Positions 1 through 8,531 of a stretch of DNA of 64,000 nt are shown in pieces. Source of the stretch: GCA-002726655 sp046582185 (lineage in GTDB: Bacteria; Pseudomonadota; Gammaproteobacteria; Pseudomonadales; Azotimanducaceae); contig JAYGEX010000025.1 in NCBI GenBank assembly GCA_046582185.1, forward strand, positions 151,155-215,154, written 5' to 3'. A program made the position numbers and the translations under genes. The notes beneath the pieces are model-generated. The model searched no databases, was not told where the DNA came from, and worked only from the letters and a program-made list of their open reading frames with translations. The number at the start of each line of letters is the position of its first letter. Positions within the stretch are counted from its first letter, which is position 1.

Positions 1-195
1 TCATTTATATTTTCATTAATGATTAGCCACCGAATTGCAGGCCCAATGGTCGCAATTGTTGCCTTCATTCATGAGCTAAAGAAAGCAAATTTGTCTTATG
101 GTCGTACCCTTCGACCCAACGACGAGCTGACGGTCATTATGGATGAACTGCATTTGCTTCAGGCGGCATTAAAGCAACAGGAGCAGAATGTCTAG
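1..195 (+). CDS. HAMP-like membrane protein, C-terminal fragment
   Basis: The reading frame is open from the first base and ends at TAG 193-195, so only the last 64 residues are visible. They run through SHRIAGPMVAI, a basic/acidic helix and RPNDELTVIMDEL, ending in a glutamine-rich helix. The HRIAGP motif, the DEL turn and the amphipathic C-terminal helix are typical of HAMP-type linkers that follow a transmembrane segment. The stop lies 3 bases before the prepilin start, so the two are probably co-transcribed. HAMP-only membrane proteins beside pilin-like genes are known in gammaproteobacteria, but the role is not established. The N-terminus lies outside the window. Confidence 0.6.
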   Translation, partial: SFIFSLMISHRIAGPMVAIVAFIHELKKANLSYGRTLRPNDELTVIMDELHLLQAALKQQEQNV

Positions 196-198
196 ACC

Positions 199-705
199 AT
201 GAAAGTCAAACACAGCCAACGAGGGTTTACGCTGGTTGAAATGATGATCGCTGTCGCGATCATTGGAATTATTGCGGCCCTGGCAATTCCTGCATACCGT
301 AGCTATCTTAATACGGCAAATATGACCAAAGTGACTTCGAATTTTGAAGAGGCCGTGCGCGCCGCCAGGAATACCTTTCAAAAAGACGAAACCCTGCTGG
401 CACTGGACCTGAGTGCTTCAGCGCCAACAAACACAAGCGTGTGGTTAGTACTATTTAATAGCGCGGATGTGCTGGCGCCAGGCGGCGGACCTGCTTATAT
501 CTCGTCAACAAATAAGAAGGACAGCGGTCGCGGCGATGCTACAACTGGCGCCATCGGAGTAAAGTGGAACCCGAGCAAGTCAGGTAAGAAAGGTGTTACT
601 GAAGCGAGGCTGGAACTCTGGCGGCCGCTGTATCTGTCGCTGACAGAGCAACACGCAAGAGTATCGAAAGAAGAGTTCGAGGTTGTCATCCAGCGTCAAC
701 CCTAA
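199..705 (+). CDS. Type IV pilin-like protein with prepilin leader
   Basis: A 168-residue protein with a classic class-III prepilin leader: a short basic start, then G|FTLVEMMIAVAIIG, with Glu at mature position 5 and a hydrophobic helix ending at about residue 36. A prepilin peptidase (PilD) would cleave after Gly and N-methylate the Phe. The C-terminal globular part (residues 40-168) has no cysteine pair and no match I recognise, so it may be a minor pilin or pseudopilin rather than the major pilin. It follows the HAMP-like gene with a 3-base gap. No other pilus assembly gene is in view. Confidence 0.85.
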   Translation: MKVKHSQRGFTLVEMMIAVAIIGIIAALAIPAYRSYLNTANMTKVTSNFEEAVRAARNTFQKDETLLALDLSASAPTNTSVWLVLFNSADVLAPGGGPAYISSTNKKDSGRGDATTGAIGVKWNPSKSGKKGVTEARLELWRPLYLSLTEQHARVSKEEFEVVIQRQP

Positions 706-793
706 TTTCTTTCGACAGAAGTTGCCTTCGACAAACCTCGCCCCTCAATTCCAAACTAACATTTGCCGGCTTGCACCGCCAATCTGCTTCGAC

Positions 794-1612
794 CTATCTA
801 CCCGTAAATTCTGGCTTACGACGCTCCAGGAATGCATTGACGCCCTCCTGAAAGTCTTCGCTATGAAACATCCCGCTAAGATGAACCATCAAATGATCCA
901 CCGCTGTGTCATAAGACTCTTCCAATCCCATTCGCATCATTCTTTTGGTAGTCTGAACTGCAAGTGGTGCATTGTCGGCGATTTCTTCTGCCCATTGCAT
1001 GGCGGTGGACAGCACCTCATCATCCGGTACTACCGTATTCACCAGGCCTAAGGACAGGCACTCTTGTGCACCAACAGTTCGGGCCCTGTAATACAATTCT
1101 GCAGCCTTGGCCCAACCAATCAATCGGGGGAGAAGCCAGGTACCACCACTTTCGGGCACAACATTTCGTTTTGCGGTGACTGCTGCCATCTTCGCAGATT
1201 CACCGGCGACCCTCATATCACATAACAGCGCGATGTCCATGCCATATCCCGCCGCTGCACCATTCAGGGCGCAGACGATTGGGGTATCGATATTCCACAT
1301 TACATTGATCGGCGCTTCCCGGAGATCAAACAATTGCCTAGGACGGTTAGAGCCTTTTGAATCCCCGCTGCCAATACCACTACCAGCAACATCGACAAGA
1401 TCCAGCCCGGAACAAAAACCCCTGCCAGCACCTGTTAGGACGATACATCGGATATCCGGGTCTCTGTTTGCTTCAGTGACCTTTGATGATAATTCGCTCA
1501 GCATATCCCTGCTAATAGCGTTAAGACGTTCAGGCCGGTTAAGTGTGAGTACGACTATTCTCCCCTTTTGCTCTACCAAAAGTTCCTCGGTACTTGATTC
1601 GCTCATCGTCAT
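794..1612 (-). CDS. Enoyl-CoA hydratase/isomerase family protein
   Basis: About 272 residues of the crotonase fold. Visible marks are VLTLNRPERLNAIS near the N-terminus, the oxyanion-hole segment GAGRGFCSGLDL, ALNGAAAGYGMDIALLCDMRVA, and the C-terminal FLERRKPEFTGR tail. The acidic position of FAERNVVPESGG-type enzymes appears here as NVVPESGG, so a hydratase role is plausible. The frame can begin at GTG 1624, but ATG 1612 lies 11 bases after an AGGAG and is preferred. It is a paralogue of the hydratase at 5400-6194, not a close duplicate. It probably acts in beta-oxidation or degradation of an unknown CoA thioester. Confidence 0.9.
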   Translation of the reverse strand: MTMSESSTEELLVEQKGRIVVLTLNRPERLNAISRDMLSELSSKVTEANRDPDIRCIVLTGAGRGFCSGLDLVDVAGSGIGSGDSKGSNRPRQLFDLREAPINVMWNIDTPIVCALNGAAAGYGMDIALLCDMRVAGESAKMAAVTAKRNVVPESGGTWLLPRLIGWAKAAELYYRARTVGAQECLSLGLVNTVVPDDEVLSTAMQWAEEIADNAPLAVQTTKRMMRMGLEESYDTAVDHLMVHLSGMFHSEDFQEGVNAFLERRKPEFTGR

Positions 1613-1658
1613 AGAATTATCCACTCCTGTCTAAAAATTTGAACCTACTATACACCTT

Positions 1659-2486
1659 TCAAAGAATGTGTCCTTGCGCCAGTTCATTGATCTCGTCCTG
1701 CATCGAGTGATCCAGGATAAATTGTCTGATGTCTTTGAGGACCTTACTTTTTTGCCGTTGCAGTCTCGTTAAAGACAGCAGGATATCTACATGGCCTTGC
1801 TTGCTATAGACCTCTCGTTGAGCATGTCCGCCAACTTCCCGCTGCTTTTCCATCAGGCTTTTCGAGTGACCGCGACGTACCCGATTATCATCCTCGCCGT
1901 GCAAGAGGTAAAGCGGCGGCGCATCGGCTCGGACGAAATTAACCGGTTGCGAATTAGGATACTGCTCTTCTGGCGAAAATAGGTCCCAGTGCGCGTCTTC
2001 AGTAAAAGGGTAAAAATCATAGGGCCCGGCGAGACCAATAAAGCCGCTGATTCGCTGTACATCATTCAGCAGACGCGTATCCAGTGCCATCAATGCGCCG
2101 ATTTGTGCACCGGCGGAATGCCCCATAATAAAAATTGGCCCCGGTTTGATGTTATCCATAATTGAATTAATGGCGGTACGGACATCCTCAAGTATTTCAA
2201 AGAATCTGACATGGGGATATAACCTGTAGTCTGGAATGTAAACGTTGAAGCCCTGGAGACAAAGTGTATCTGCGACGAAGCGATAGTCTGCTCGCGCCCC
2301 ACTCCGCCAATTGCCACCATAGAGGAATATGATATTAGGCCGATTATCAATTTGATCATTATGCAGATAACAATCGTATTGATGCCGATCATCCTTTCCA
2401 TAACGATGTTGTTGTAAGCGATAACTCGAGCCACGCGCCATCAGGTTGATAGCTTTTAATCCCAGGTTTTGGACCTGGTCATTCAT
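1659..2486 (-). CDS. Alpha/beta hydrolase (BD-FAE/carboxylesterase type)
   Basis: About 275 residues of the alpha/beta hydrolase fold. FLYGGNWRSG corresponds to the HGG(x)W oxyanion motif of this esterase group, with Tyr in place of the usual His. The nucleophile elbow is GHSAGAQ, the likely acid lies in HGEDDNRV, and the catalytic His in KQGHVDIL. No signal peptide is seen, so it is probably cytoplasmic. The frame extends to a TTG at 2504; ATG 2486 is the more conservative start, with no strong ribosome site for either. The stop is 47 bases from the start of the hydratase on the same strand, so the two may share a transcript. The substrate is unknown. Confidence 0.85.
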   Translation of the reverse strand: MNDQVQNLGLKAINLMARGSSYRLQQHRYGKDDRHQYDCYLHNDQIDNRPNIIFLYGGNWRSGARADYRFVADTLCLQGFNVYIPDYRLYPHVRFFEILEDVRTAINSIMDNIKPGPIFIMGHSAGAQIGALMALDTRLLNDVQRISGFIGLAGPYDFYPFTEDAHWDLFSPEEQYPNSQPVNFVRADAPPLYLLHGEDDNRVRRGHSKSLMEKQREVGGHAQREVYSKQGHVDILLSLTRLQRQKSKVLKDIRQFILDHSMQDEINELAQGHIL

Positions 2487-2504
2487 TAGCTTGCTAAATT
2501 TCAA

Positions 2505-2846
2505 TGGCTAGTAACCTGTATTCAAGTATAATCCGCACCCGTAAGAGCATAGAATCCACATCACAAGAATGACCCATCAGAGGCCAACTGGACTCATCGC
2601 TCATACATGCTCTTTCAACTGTGATCCTTCAACTGATCTTTCAATAATGATCGTTCAACCAGCGTCTTTATCTGGCTTGAACAATCATTTGAGTAAAGTC
2701 TAGCAACTTCAGTCGAGAAAGAATCATAAAGCACAAGACGGGACGAGGAAAAGATATCTCTCGTCTCGTGGTCTATTGCAAATAGGCAATCCGCGAATTT
2801 ATGTTATCGCTTACAAGCTGATAACAGCAGACAGAGAATTATCGTT
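2505..2846. other. Intergenic region between divergent genes
   Basis: This 342-base gap separates the divergent hydrolase and DUF5916 genes and should hold both promoters. It contains four imperfect copies of a roughly 14-base TTCAA/TGATC unit at 2612-2666. The stretch just before 2847 is purine-rich with an AGAGAA that could act as the ribosome site of the TTG start. I see no RNA gene or clear terminator. Confidence 0.5.
2612..2666. repeat. Four imperfect ~14-bp direct repeats
   Basis: Successive units read TTTCAACTGTGATC, CTTCAACTGATC, TTTCAATAATGATC and GTTCAACCAGCGTC. The spacing of 12-14 bases is a little more than one helical turn. They lie about 190 bases upstream of the DUF5916 start and about 120 bases upstream of the hydrolase. 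They could be regulator-binding iterons or simple slippage products; nothing in the sequence decides between these. Confidence 0.4.
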
Positions 2847-5234
2847 TTGAAGCGACTAGTTGGTTTTTTAATTATTGTTCTCACGGGAACATACACCTTT
2901 CCCGTTTATGGCGTAGATGCATCCCGTGACCCGCTAAAGATTCCAAAATTCAATGAATCGAAAGTCGAAATCAAAATCGACGGCGTTCTGGACGAATCAA
3001 TTTGGCAGAATATACCCTCCTACGACAACATGGCCGTGATCGAACCCGATACTCTGGTTGATGCCCCCCTGGAAACAAAGATTCTATATTTCTACACGAC
3101 GAAGGGTATGTACATAGGTGTGTGGAACGAACAGGCTTCGGACACGCTGGTATCTCGCTTGACTTCACGTGACAACTTCATCCGCAGAGATGGCATCTCC
3201 ATTACTGTTGATCCATCTGGAAAAGGTTTATACGGCTACTGGTTTGGCGTCAATCTGGGTGGCACCTTGATGGATGGCACTGTACTGCCAGAGCGGCAGT
3301 TTAATAATCAATGGGATGGTCCCTGGCGCGGCGCATCTGCGGAGGTAGAAGGTGGTTGGTCTGCTGAAATGTTCATACCCTGGTCCATGATGACAATGCC
3401 TGATGTTCAGGGAGATGTACGTGAGATGGGTTTCTACATTTCCCGGGCGGTCGCTCACAAAAACGAACGATGGAGCTGGCCAGCCTTACCGCAAACCAAG
3501 TCCGTTTTTATGACGCAGCTACAAAAATTTGAAGTACAAGGCATCAGCCCCAAGCAACAGTTCACATTCTATCCGTACGCTTCAACTACTTATGACAACA
3601 CCACCAATCAGGACTTATATAAGTCGGGCTTTGATTTCTTCTGGCGCCCCTCATCAAACTTGCAGTTAACTACTACGGTGAACCCTGATTTTGGCAACGT
3701 CGAATCGGACAATGTAGTCGTTAACCTGACTTCCTTTGAGACATTTTTTCCGGAAAAAAGACCTTTCTTTCTGGAGGGGCAGGAGATATTTGTGACCTCT
3801 CCCAGGTCAAGGCAGAACCGCGGGCGCGGTACGCCCACCACGCTAATCAATACTCGTAGAATTGGCAGCCCACCAAAAACACCGGATGTGGATGATCTTG
3901 AGCTATCAGCTCTCGTTCAAAATCAGCCCACGGAACTCGCCGGTGCCCTCAAGGCCACCGGGCAGAAAGGAAAAATACGATACGGCGTGCTCACCGCTAT
4001 TGAGGAAGATACAAAACTCGATGGCACCGTTGATGGCGACGATGTGGAAATCTTGCAGGACGGCCGGGATTTCGGCGCCATTAGATTTCTGTATGAAGAT
4101 ACCAATGGTGGCGGCAGAAAATCTATCGGCTGGATGAGCACAATAGTCGCACACGCCCAGGAAGATGCGATTACCCATGGCCTCGACCTTCATTATCTGT
4201 CAAAGAACGGAAAACTCAGCACCGACGTTCAGCTGATGGTTAGTGACGTAGATAATGTCACGGGTACAGGAGGATTTCTGGATCTTGGCTACACACCTCG
4301 ACAAGGGCGCAAGCACATTTTCACATTCGACTATTTTGACGACGAACTGGACATCAACGATTTTGGATTCCTAAGGCGAAACGACGCAATTGGTGCACGC
4401 TACGGATACGAGATATCTGAGTCGAATTTACCAAAGTTAAAATCACGGTTTACAAAGTTTCTCGCCAGCCAGGAATACAATACAGAGGGTAAAGTCGTCC
4501 GTAGCGGCTTGTTCTCACTTAGAGACCACAGGTTTAAAAACAATTCAGCACTCGTTACAGAGCTCAACTATTTCCCCGAACGATGGGACGATACAAATAG
4601 TGGCGGCAATGGTTCCTTCCGTATCCATGACAGATGGCAGAGTGCCATCTTCTGGAGCAATGACCAGGCGAAGAAACTTAGCGTTGAATTTGGCGTTAGG
4701 TATAAGCAAGAACATATTGGCGGTGAGTCGATTTTATACAAAGCTGAGTTCACCTGGCGGCCCACAGATCGATTCTCATTTATCCTTAACCTTGGTTATG
4801 AAGATCGTGATGGTTGGCTCATTCATGATGAAGAAAGGGACTTTACAACTTTCAGTGCAGAATCATGGATGCCAAAAATCGAGACGGGCTTTTTCCTGAC
4901 TGCTAAGCAACAATTCCGAATCACTGCTCAGTGGGTTGGCATCAAGGCCTTCGAGCAACAACGATGGCAGGTTCCCGTCGGCGATGGTGACCTTATCCCT
5001 GTTGACAATGTTCCTGGCTCAGAGTCACGGGATTTCTCTATTAGCCGCATGGTCTTCCAGACCAGATATCGTTGGGAAATCGCGCCGCTATCAGATCTGT
5101 TTGTTGTCTATACCAGAGGCTCAAATATACCCAGCGATCCGTCGAGAGGATTCGATGATCTACTCAGTGCGGCGTGGACCGACAAAGTGGTTGATGTCCT
5201 CATTGTCAAGCTTCGCTATCGATTAGGCAGCTAG
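2847..5234 (+). CDS. DUF5916 outer-membrane protein with N-terminal CBM9-like domain
   Basis: A 795-residue protein starting at TTG 2847 with a signal peptide (MKRLVGFLIIVLTGTYTFPVYG). Residues about 35-230 look like a CBM9-type carbohydrate/family-9 module (KIDGVLDESIWQNIP near its start, PWSMMTMPD near its end). The remaining 560 residues alternate short beta-strand-like stretches with Asp/Gly/Asn turns and end in RYRLGS, as in a beta-barrel. FFPEKRPFFLEGQEIF is a hallmark of the DUF5916 family. Family members are common in marine bacteria, often beside proteolytic or lipid genes, but their substrate is undefined. The frame is intact, with no cysteine-based lipobox. Confidence 0.85.
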   Translation: MKRLVGFLIIVLTGTYTFPVYGVDASRDPLKIPKFNESKVEIKIDGVLDESIWQNIPSYDNMAVIEPDTLVDAPLETKILYFYTTKGMYIGVWNEQASDTLVSRLTSRDNFIRRDGISITVDPSGKGLYGYWFGVNLGGTLMDGTVLPERQFNNQWDGPWRGASAEVEGGWSAEMFIPWSMMTMPDVQGDVREMGFYISRAVAHKNERWSWPALPQTKSVFMTQLQKFEVQGISPKQQFTFYPYASTTYDNTTNQDLYKSGFDFFWRPSSNLQLTTTVNPDFGNVESDNVVVNLTSFETFFPEKRPFFLEGQEIFVTSPRSRQNRGRGTPTTLINTRRIGSPPKTPDVDDLELSALVQNQPTELAGALKATGQKGKIRYGVLTAIEEDTKLDGTVDGDDVEILQDGRDFGAIRFLYEDTNGGGRKSIGWMSTIVAHAQEDAITHGLDLHYLSKNGKLSTDVQLMVSDVDNVTGTGGFLDLGYTPRQGRKHIFTFDYFDDELDINDFGFLRRNDAIGARYGYEISESNLPKLKSRFTKFLASQEYNTEGKVVRSGLFSLRDHRFKNNSALVTELNYFPERWDDTNSGGNGSFRIHDRWQSAIFWSNDQAKKLSVEFGVRYKQEHIGGESILYKAEFTWRPTDRFSFILNLGYEDRDGWLIHDEERDFTTFSAESWMPKIETGFFLTAKQQFRITAQWVGIKAFEQQRWQVPVGDGDLIPVDNVPGSESRDFSISRMVFQTRYRWEIAPLSDLFVVYTRGSNIPSDPSRGFDDLLSAAWTDKVVDVLIVKLRYRLGS

Positions 5235-5399
5235 GCTAGGCGAACTGTCCTCCGCAAGTTCTTTCTCCTTTTTGCAATTGGCTCTATGTGATTGCCCTTA
5301 CGCCATTGAGCTAGTTCAAATGTGTTACCTTTACGAATAAGGAACGACTGACAACGAGTGTTGGCTCCTGCATTTATCAGCAGCGATGGACAAAAAACT

Positions 5400-6194
5400 A
5401 TGAACTACGAAGCACTTATATTGGAAGTGTCAGATTACGTCGCGACAGTCACGCTAAATCGCCCGGACAAACTCAATGCACTCAGTGAGCAATTACGCAA
5501 CGAAATAGAAGACGTTTGCGAACATATTTATAACGATGACCAAATCCGTGCTGTTATTTTCACCGGCTCGGGGCGCGGCTTCTGCTCTGGCGCTGACCTC
5601 ACATCTGGAGCGGCTGTTGACAAAACGCCGTCGCAAAATCTGCGTCTGGATGATATGGGCTGGGTTGGCCGCTTGTCCACAGCAATCTACAAGATTGGCG
5701 TGCCGAGCATCGCAGCAATGAATGGCGTCGCCGCAGGTGCCGGGATGAGTATTTCTCTGGCCTGTGATATGCGCGTAGGTCACACCGGATCAAGATTCAA
5801 AACGGTATTTGCTGAACGGGGCCTATCGCCCGATACCGGCATGTCCTACTACCTGCCACGCATCATCGGATATAGCCGCGCGGCAGATCTAATCTTTACC
5901 AGTCGTATGGTAAGCGGCGACGAGGCATACCGCCTGGGATTACTGGACCGATTAGTCGGCGAAGATGAAGTCATGACCACTGCAATGGAGGTGGCTCAGC
6001 AAATGAGTGCACTGCCACCTATGGCTATTCGATCCGGAAAGAGAGTACTCCAGCAAAATATGGACAGTGATTTTCATAGCGCACTGCTTAATGAGTCGGT
6101 TGCCCTGAAATTTGCCACTCGCTCCCCCAACGATCAGGCGGAACAGCGCGCGGCATTTATCGAGAAACGCAAACCAACCTTTACCGGAACATAA
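5400..6194 (+). CDS. Enoyl-CoA hydratase/isomerase family protein
   Basis: About 264 residues of the crotonase fold: VTLNRPDKLNALS, the oxyanion motif GSGRGFCSGADL, MNGVAAGAGMSISLACDMRV, and FAERGLSPDTGMSYYLPR. The first catalytic Glu position of classic hydratases is not obvious, while the Asp after SP resembles the PaaG/isomerase group, so hydratase and isomerase are both possible. A GTG at 5358 extends the frame by 14 residues, but homologues usually begin like MNYEALILE, so ATG 5400 is chosen. It ends 66 bases before the HAD phosphatase on the same strand. It resembles the gene at 794-1612 in family only. Confidence 0.88.
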   Translation: MNYEALILEVSDYVATVTLNRPDKLNALSEQLRNEIEDVCEHIYNDDQIRAVIFTGSGRGFCSGADLTSGAAVDKTPSQNLRLDDMGWVGRLSTAIYKIGVPSIAAMNGVAAGAGMSISLACDMRVGHTGSRFKTVFAERGLSPDTGMSYYLPRIIGYSRAADLIFTSRMVSGDEAYRLGLLDRLVGEDEVMTTAMEVAQQMSALPPMAIRSGKRVLQQNMDSDFHSALLNESVALKFATRSPNDQAEQRAAFIEKRKPTFTGT

Positions 6195-6260
6195 TGCCTC
6201 TTAAACCCGATAGAACCGGCACAAAGTGGCCCGTGCCCGCGATAGATCCCGGAGTAATTC

Positions 6261-7109
6261 ATGCCCATTAAAATGATCGCCCTCGATCTTGATGGCACTC
6301 TGGCTATCGAAAACAATCAGGTACTACCGGCAACCCGAGACGCTCTGATTGCACTTCATCAAAGTGGCGTCGAGGTTGTAATCGCTACCGGGCGGCGATA
6401 CCGAACCACACGATATGTTATAGACAATCTTGGCTTCGATGTTTACGCCGTCTGCAATGGCGGCGCCCTGGTTAAAAAGCCAGATACCGGCACCCTGCAC
6501 GAAGCTAATTTTTCAACGCCGCAGCTTAACAATATCGTTGAGATTGCTCGAGAGCTGAATCTTGCCACATTTGGACAGCGAGATGCCCATGACCGCGGCG
6601 GGCCCGATTTTATAATTGATGACTCCGTAAGCTGGTGTAGCCACACGCAAAAATATTATGAAGATAATAAGGACTGGAGTCGCGGCGGTAATCTTCAGGA
6701 CCATGATCCACAGTTTCTGGTTTCCGGAACCATGGGCGAAGAACAGCAGCTAAGGACATTAATCGATCGAATTGAGGCGAGTTATCCAGGCACATACGAG
6801 CACTTCATTATGCCCTGGGGGAACTCTGATGCCTTCTACTGCGAAATCACGATTGCCGCAATCGATAAATGGTATGGCTTGAGTAAACTGGCAAGCCTGT
6901 TCGATATAGGTGCAAACAATATTTGCGCTGTCGGTGATCAGATTAACGACATACCGATGTTATCAAAGGTCGCTCACCCCGTCGCTATGGGCAATAGCGT
7001 CGAGGCGCTCCATGTTCATGCTAATTTTATCTGCGGAAAGAATGACGAGGATGGCATTTTAGATGTTGTTGATTACATCAATGAACACAATTCCAGAGTC
7101 GCCAGCTGA
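6261..7109 (+). CDS. Cof-type HAD-IIB phosphatase
   Basis: A 282-residue haloacid-dehalogenase phosphatase of the Cof/IIB subfamily. Motif I is LDLDGTL (Asp nucleophile near residue 9), motif II is in VVIATGRR, the cap lies between residues about 85 and 190, and motifs III/IV are K(W)YGLSKL and GDQINDIPML. These enzymes are cytosolic, Mg-dependent and hydrolyse sugar phosphates or flavin precursors; the substrate cannot be read from the sequence. ATG 6261 follows GGAG with 5-6 bases spacing. A MITE-like element (7126-7258) lies directly downstream. Confidence 0.9.
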   Translation: MPIKMIALDLDGTLAIENNQVLPATRDALIALHQSGVEVVIATGRRYRTTRYVIDNLGFDVYAVCNGGALVKKPDTGTLHEANFSTPQLNNIVEIARELNLATFGQRDAHDRGGPDFIIDDSVSWCSHTQKYYEDNKDWSRGGNLQDHDPQFLVSGTMGEEQQLRTLIDRIEASYPGTYEHFIMPWGNSDAFYCEITIAAIDKWYGLSKLASLFDIGANNICAVGDQINDIPMLSKVAHPVAMGNSVEALHVHANFICGKNDEDGILDVVDYINEHNSRVAS

Positions 7110-7125
7110 ACGAATGTTTGAGGCA

Positions 7126-7258
7126 GTGACAGGTGCTCATCCAGAAATGGAATCCGCCGGTGTTACTTCCCTGGTAAGTGAGTGTTTTATATAACTAACG
7201 ATATTATAGTTTTGCAATTGTTGTTTGAATTTGACCATTTTTGGACGGGAACCAACTA
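7126..7258 (-). mobile_element. MITE-like element, copy A (degenerate ends)
   Basis: About 133 bases sharing the core GGTGTTACTTCCCTGGTAAG, the ATAACTAACG segment and the CCAGAAAT / TTGGACGGG terminal motifs with the copies at 18456, 37463, 48604 and 49243. Its left end is the most diverged copy in the window. It lies between the HAD phosphatase stop and the chaC start and encodes nothing. Strand is arbitrary; it lies in the same orientation as copy B. Confidence 0.75.
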
Positions 7259-7283
7259 GACCCATGAATACGCATAGTCTCAG

Positions 7284-7856
7284 ATGAACCAAGAACTCTG
7301 GATCTTCGGCTACGGGTCAATCATCTGGCGGGTGGATTTTCCCTTTGAAGAACAACGAAGCGCCTATATTAATAACTGGTCCCGACGATTCTGGCAAGGC
7401 TCAACGGATCATCGTGGCGTGCCTGGAAAACCGGGGCGCGTAGTGACGCTTATTCCTGATCCAGGAAAAATCTGTTGGGGAAAAGCCTATCGCATCGATT
7501 CTACAAAACGCGACGCCATTATGGCCGGCCTCGACCAGCGTGAAAAAGGCGGCTATGAAAGACTCGATATAGAACTGCACTTTTCAAACACTAGCTCCAT
7601 CAAAGGACCTCCCATCAAAGAGCAATCCATCAAAGAGCGGTCCATCGAAGCAATTACCTATCTGGCGACGCCAGAGAACGACGACTATCTTGGCGAGGCA
7701 TCAATATCCGAAATTGCCGCCCAGATAACAATTTCACACGGCCCCAGCGGCTCGAATGTAGAGTATGTGCAAAGACTACATGAGGCACTGGTCACGATGA
7801 ATGCCGTAGACAATCATGTGTCATCAATTGCAGACGAGCTGGATAGGATCAAGTAA
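7284..7856 (+). CDS. ChaC-type gamma-glutamylcyclotransferase
   Basis: A 190-residue protein with the family start WIFGYGSIIWRVDFPFEE, the STDHRGVPGKPGRVVTL segment, CWGKAYRID, and LDQREKGGYERLD, which carries the conserved Glu of the ChaC active site. Family members split glutathione or gamma-glutamyl peptides into 5-oxoproline and the remaining peptide in the cytosol. Residues about 108-125 contain a short repeat of IK(G/E)-type units that looks like a slippage expansion and is unusual for the family. The start lies 26 bases after MITE copy A, so its promoter may be inside or next to that element. Confidence 0.88.
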   Translation: MNQELWIFGYGSIIWRVDFPFEEQRSAYINNWSRRFWQGSTDHRGVPGKPGRVVTLIPDPGKICWGKAYRIDSTKRDAIMAGLDQREKGGYERLDIELHFSNTSSIKGPPIKEQSIKERSIEAITYLATPENDDYLGEASISEIAAQITISHGPSGSNVEYVQRLHEALVTMNAVDNHVSSIADELDRIK

Positions 7857-7949
7857 GGCGATCTGCGGTAAGGGGTCTGCGGTAAACATCATGCAATAAA
7901 CGAATGGTTTATACTCATTACAAAATAGTAAGCGAATTTCAATCTCTCT

Positions 7950-8366
7950 ATGTCTAGCTCACCGCTCGCCAACATTCCGGAAAAAGAAATTGAGCTAAGC
8001 GCCATCCGCGCGAGCGGCCCCGGCGGCCAGAACGTGAACAAGGTCTCAAGCGCAATTCATCTACGCTTCGATGTTAGAAGATCCTCTCTAAGCGAAACAT
8101 TGAAGACCAGAGTCCTGGCGTTAACTGACTACCGCATTTCCAGCGACGGCATCATTGTCATCAAGGCACAACGGTTTAGGAGCCAGGATAAAAACCGAAG
8201 CGATGCCCTCTCCCGGCTGAACGACCTCCTTTTAAAGGCCAACATTCGGCAGAAAGTTCGCAGGAAGCACCGGGTTTCCAAAAAAGCAAAGGCTAAACGA
8301 CTGGACAACAAAAAGCGGCAGGGCAATCAGAAGAACCTAAGAAAGCGGGTCAAGTTGGACGCCTAG
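7950..8366 (+). CDS. arfB: Peptidyl-tRNA hydrolase ArfB (ribosome rescue)
   Basis: A 138-residue class-I release-factor-like protein with the catalytic RASGPGGQNVNKV motif (GGQ near residues 28-30) and a strongly basic C-terminal tail (KVRRKHRVSKKAKAKR and KNLRKRVKLDA). The tail enters the empty mRNA channel of stalled ribosomes, and the GGQ loop hydrolyses peptidyl-tRNA. Length matches the roughly 140 residues of E. coli ArfB (YaeJ). It lacks the codon-recognition domains of RF1/RF2. It follows chaC by 93 bases on the same strand. Confidence 0.95.
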   Translation: MSSSPLANIPEKEIELSAIRASGPGGQNVNKVSSAIHLRFDVRRSSLSETLKTRVLALTDYRISSDGIIVIKAQRFRSQDKNRSDALSRLNDLLLKANIRQKVRRKHRVSKKAKAKRLDNKKRQGNQKNLRKRVKLDA

Positions 8367-8465
8367 TCGCCGCCCAGCGATTCTGGGATACTCAAAGCGA
8401 AATTGTGCCAAGCTCGTACATTGAGGCGGTGTAAACTTAATGAATAGAGCTACCACCACTATTGC

Positions 8466-8489
8466 TAAGCACTAAGCACTAAGCACTAA
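8466..8489. repeat. Heptamer tandem repeat (TAAGCAC x3)
   Basis: Three perfect head-to-tail copies of TAAGCAC followed by a partial fourth lie about 45 bases upstream of the M20 amidohydrolase start. This is a short simple-sequence tract in the promoter region. Its copy number could vary by slippage and change promoter geometry, but no promoter elements can be placed with confidence. Confidence 0.5.
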
Positions 8490-8531
8490 ACAAGCCAATA
8501 AAACCAACCATTGAAAAGAACTGAAACGACC

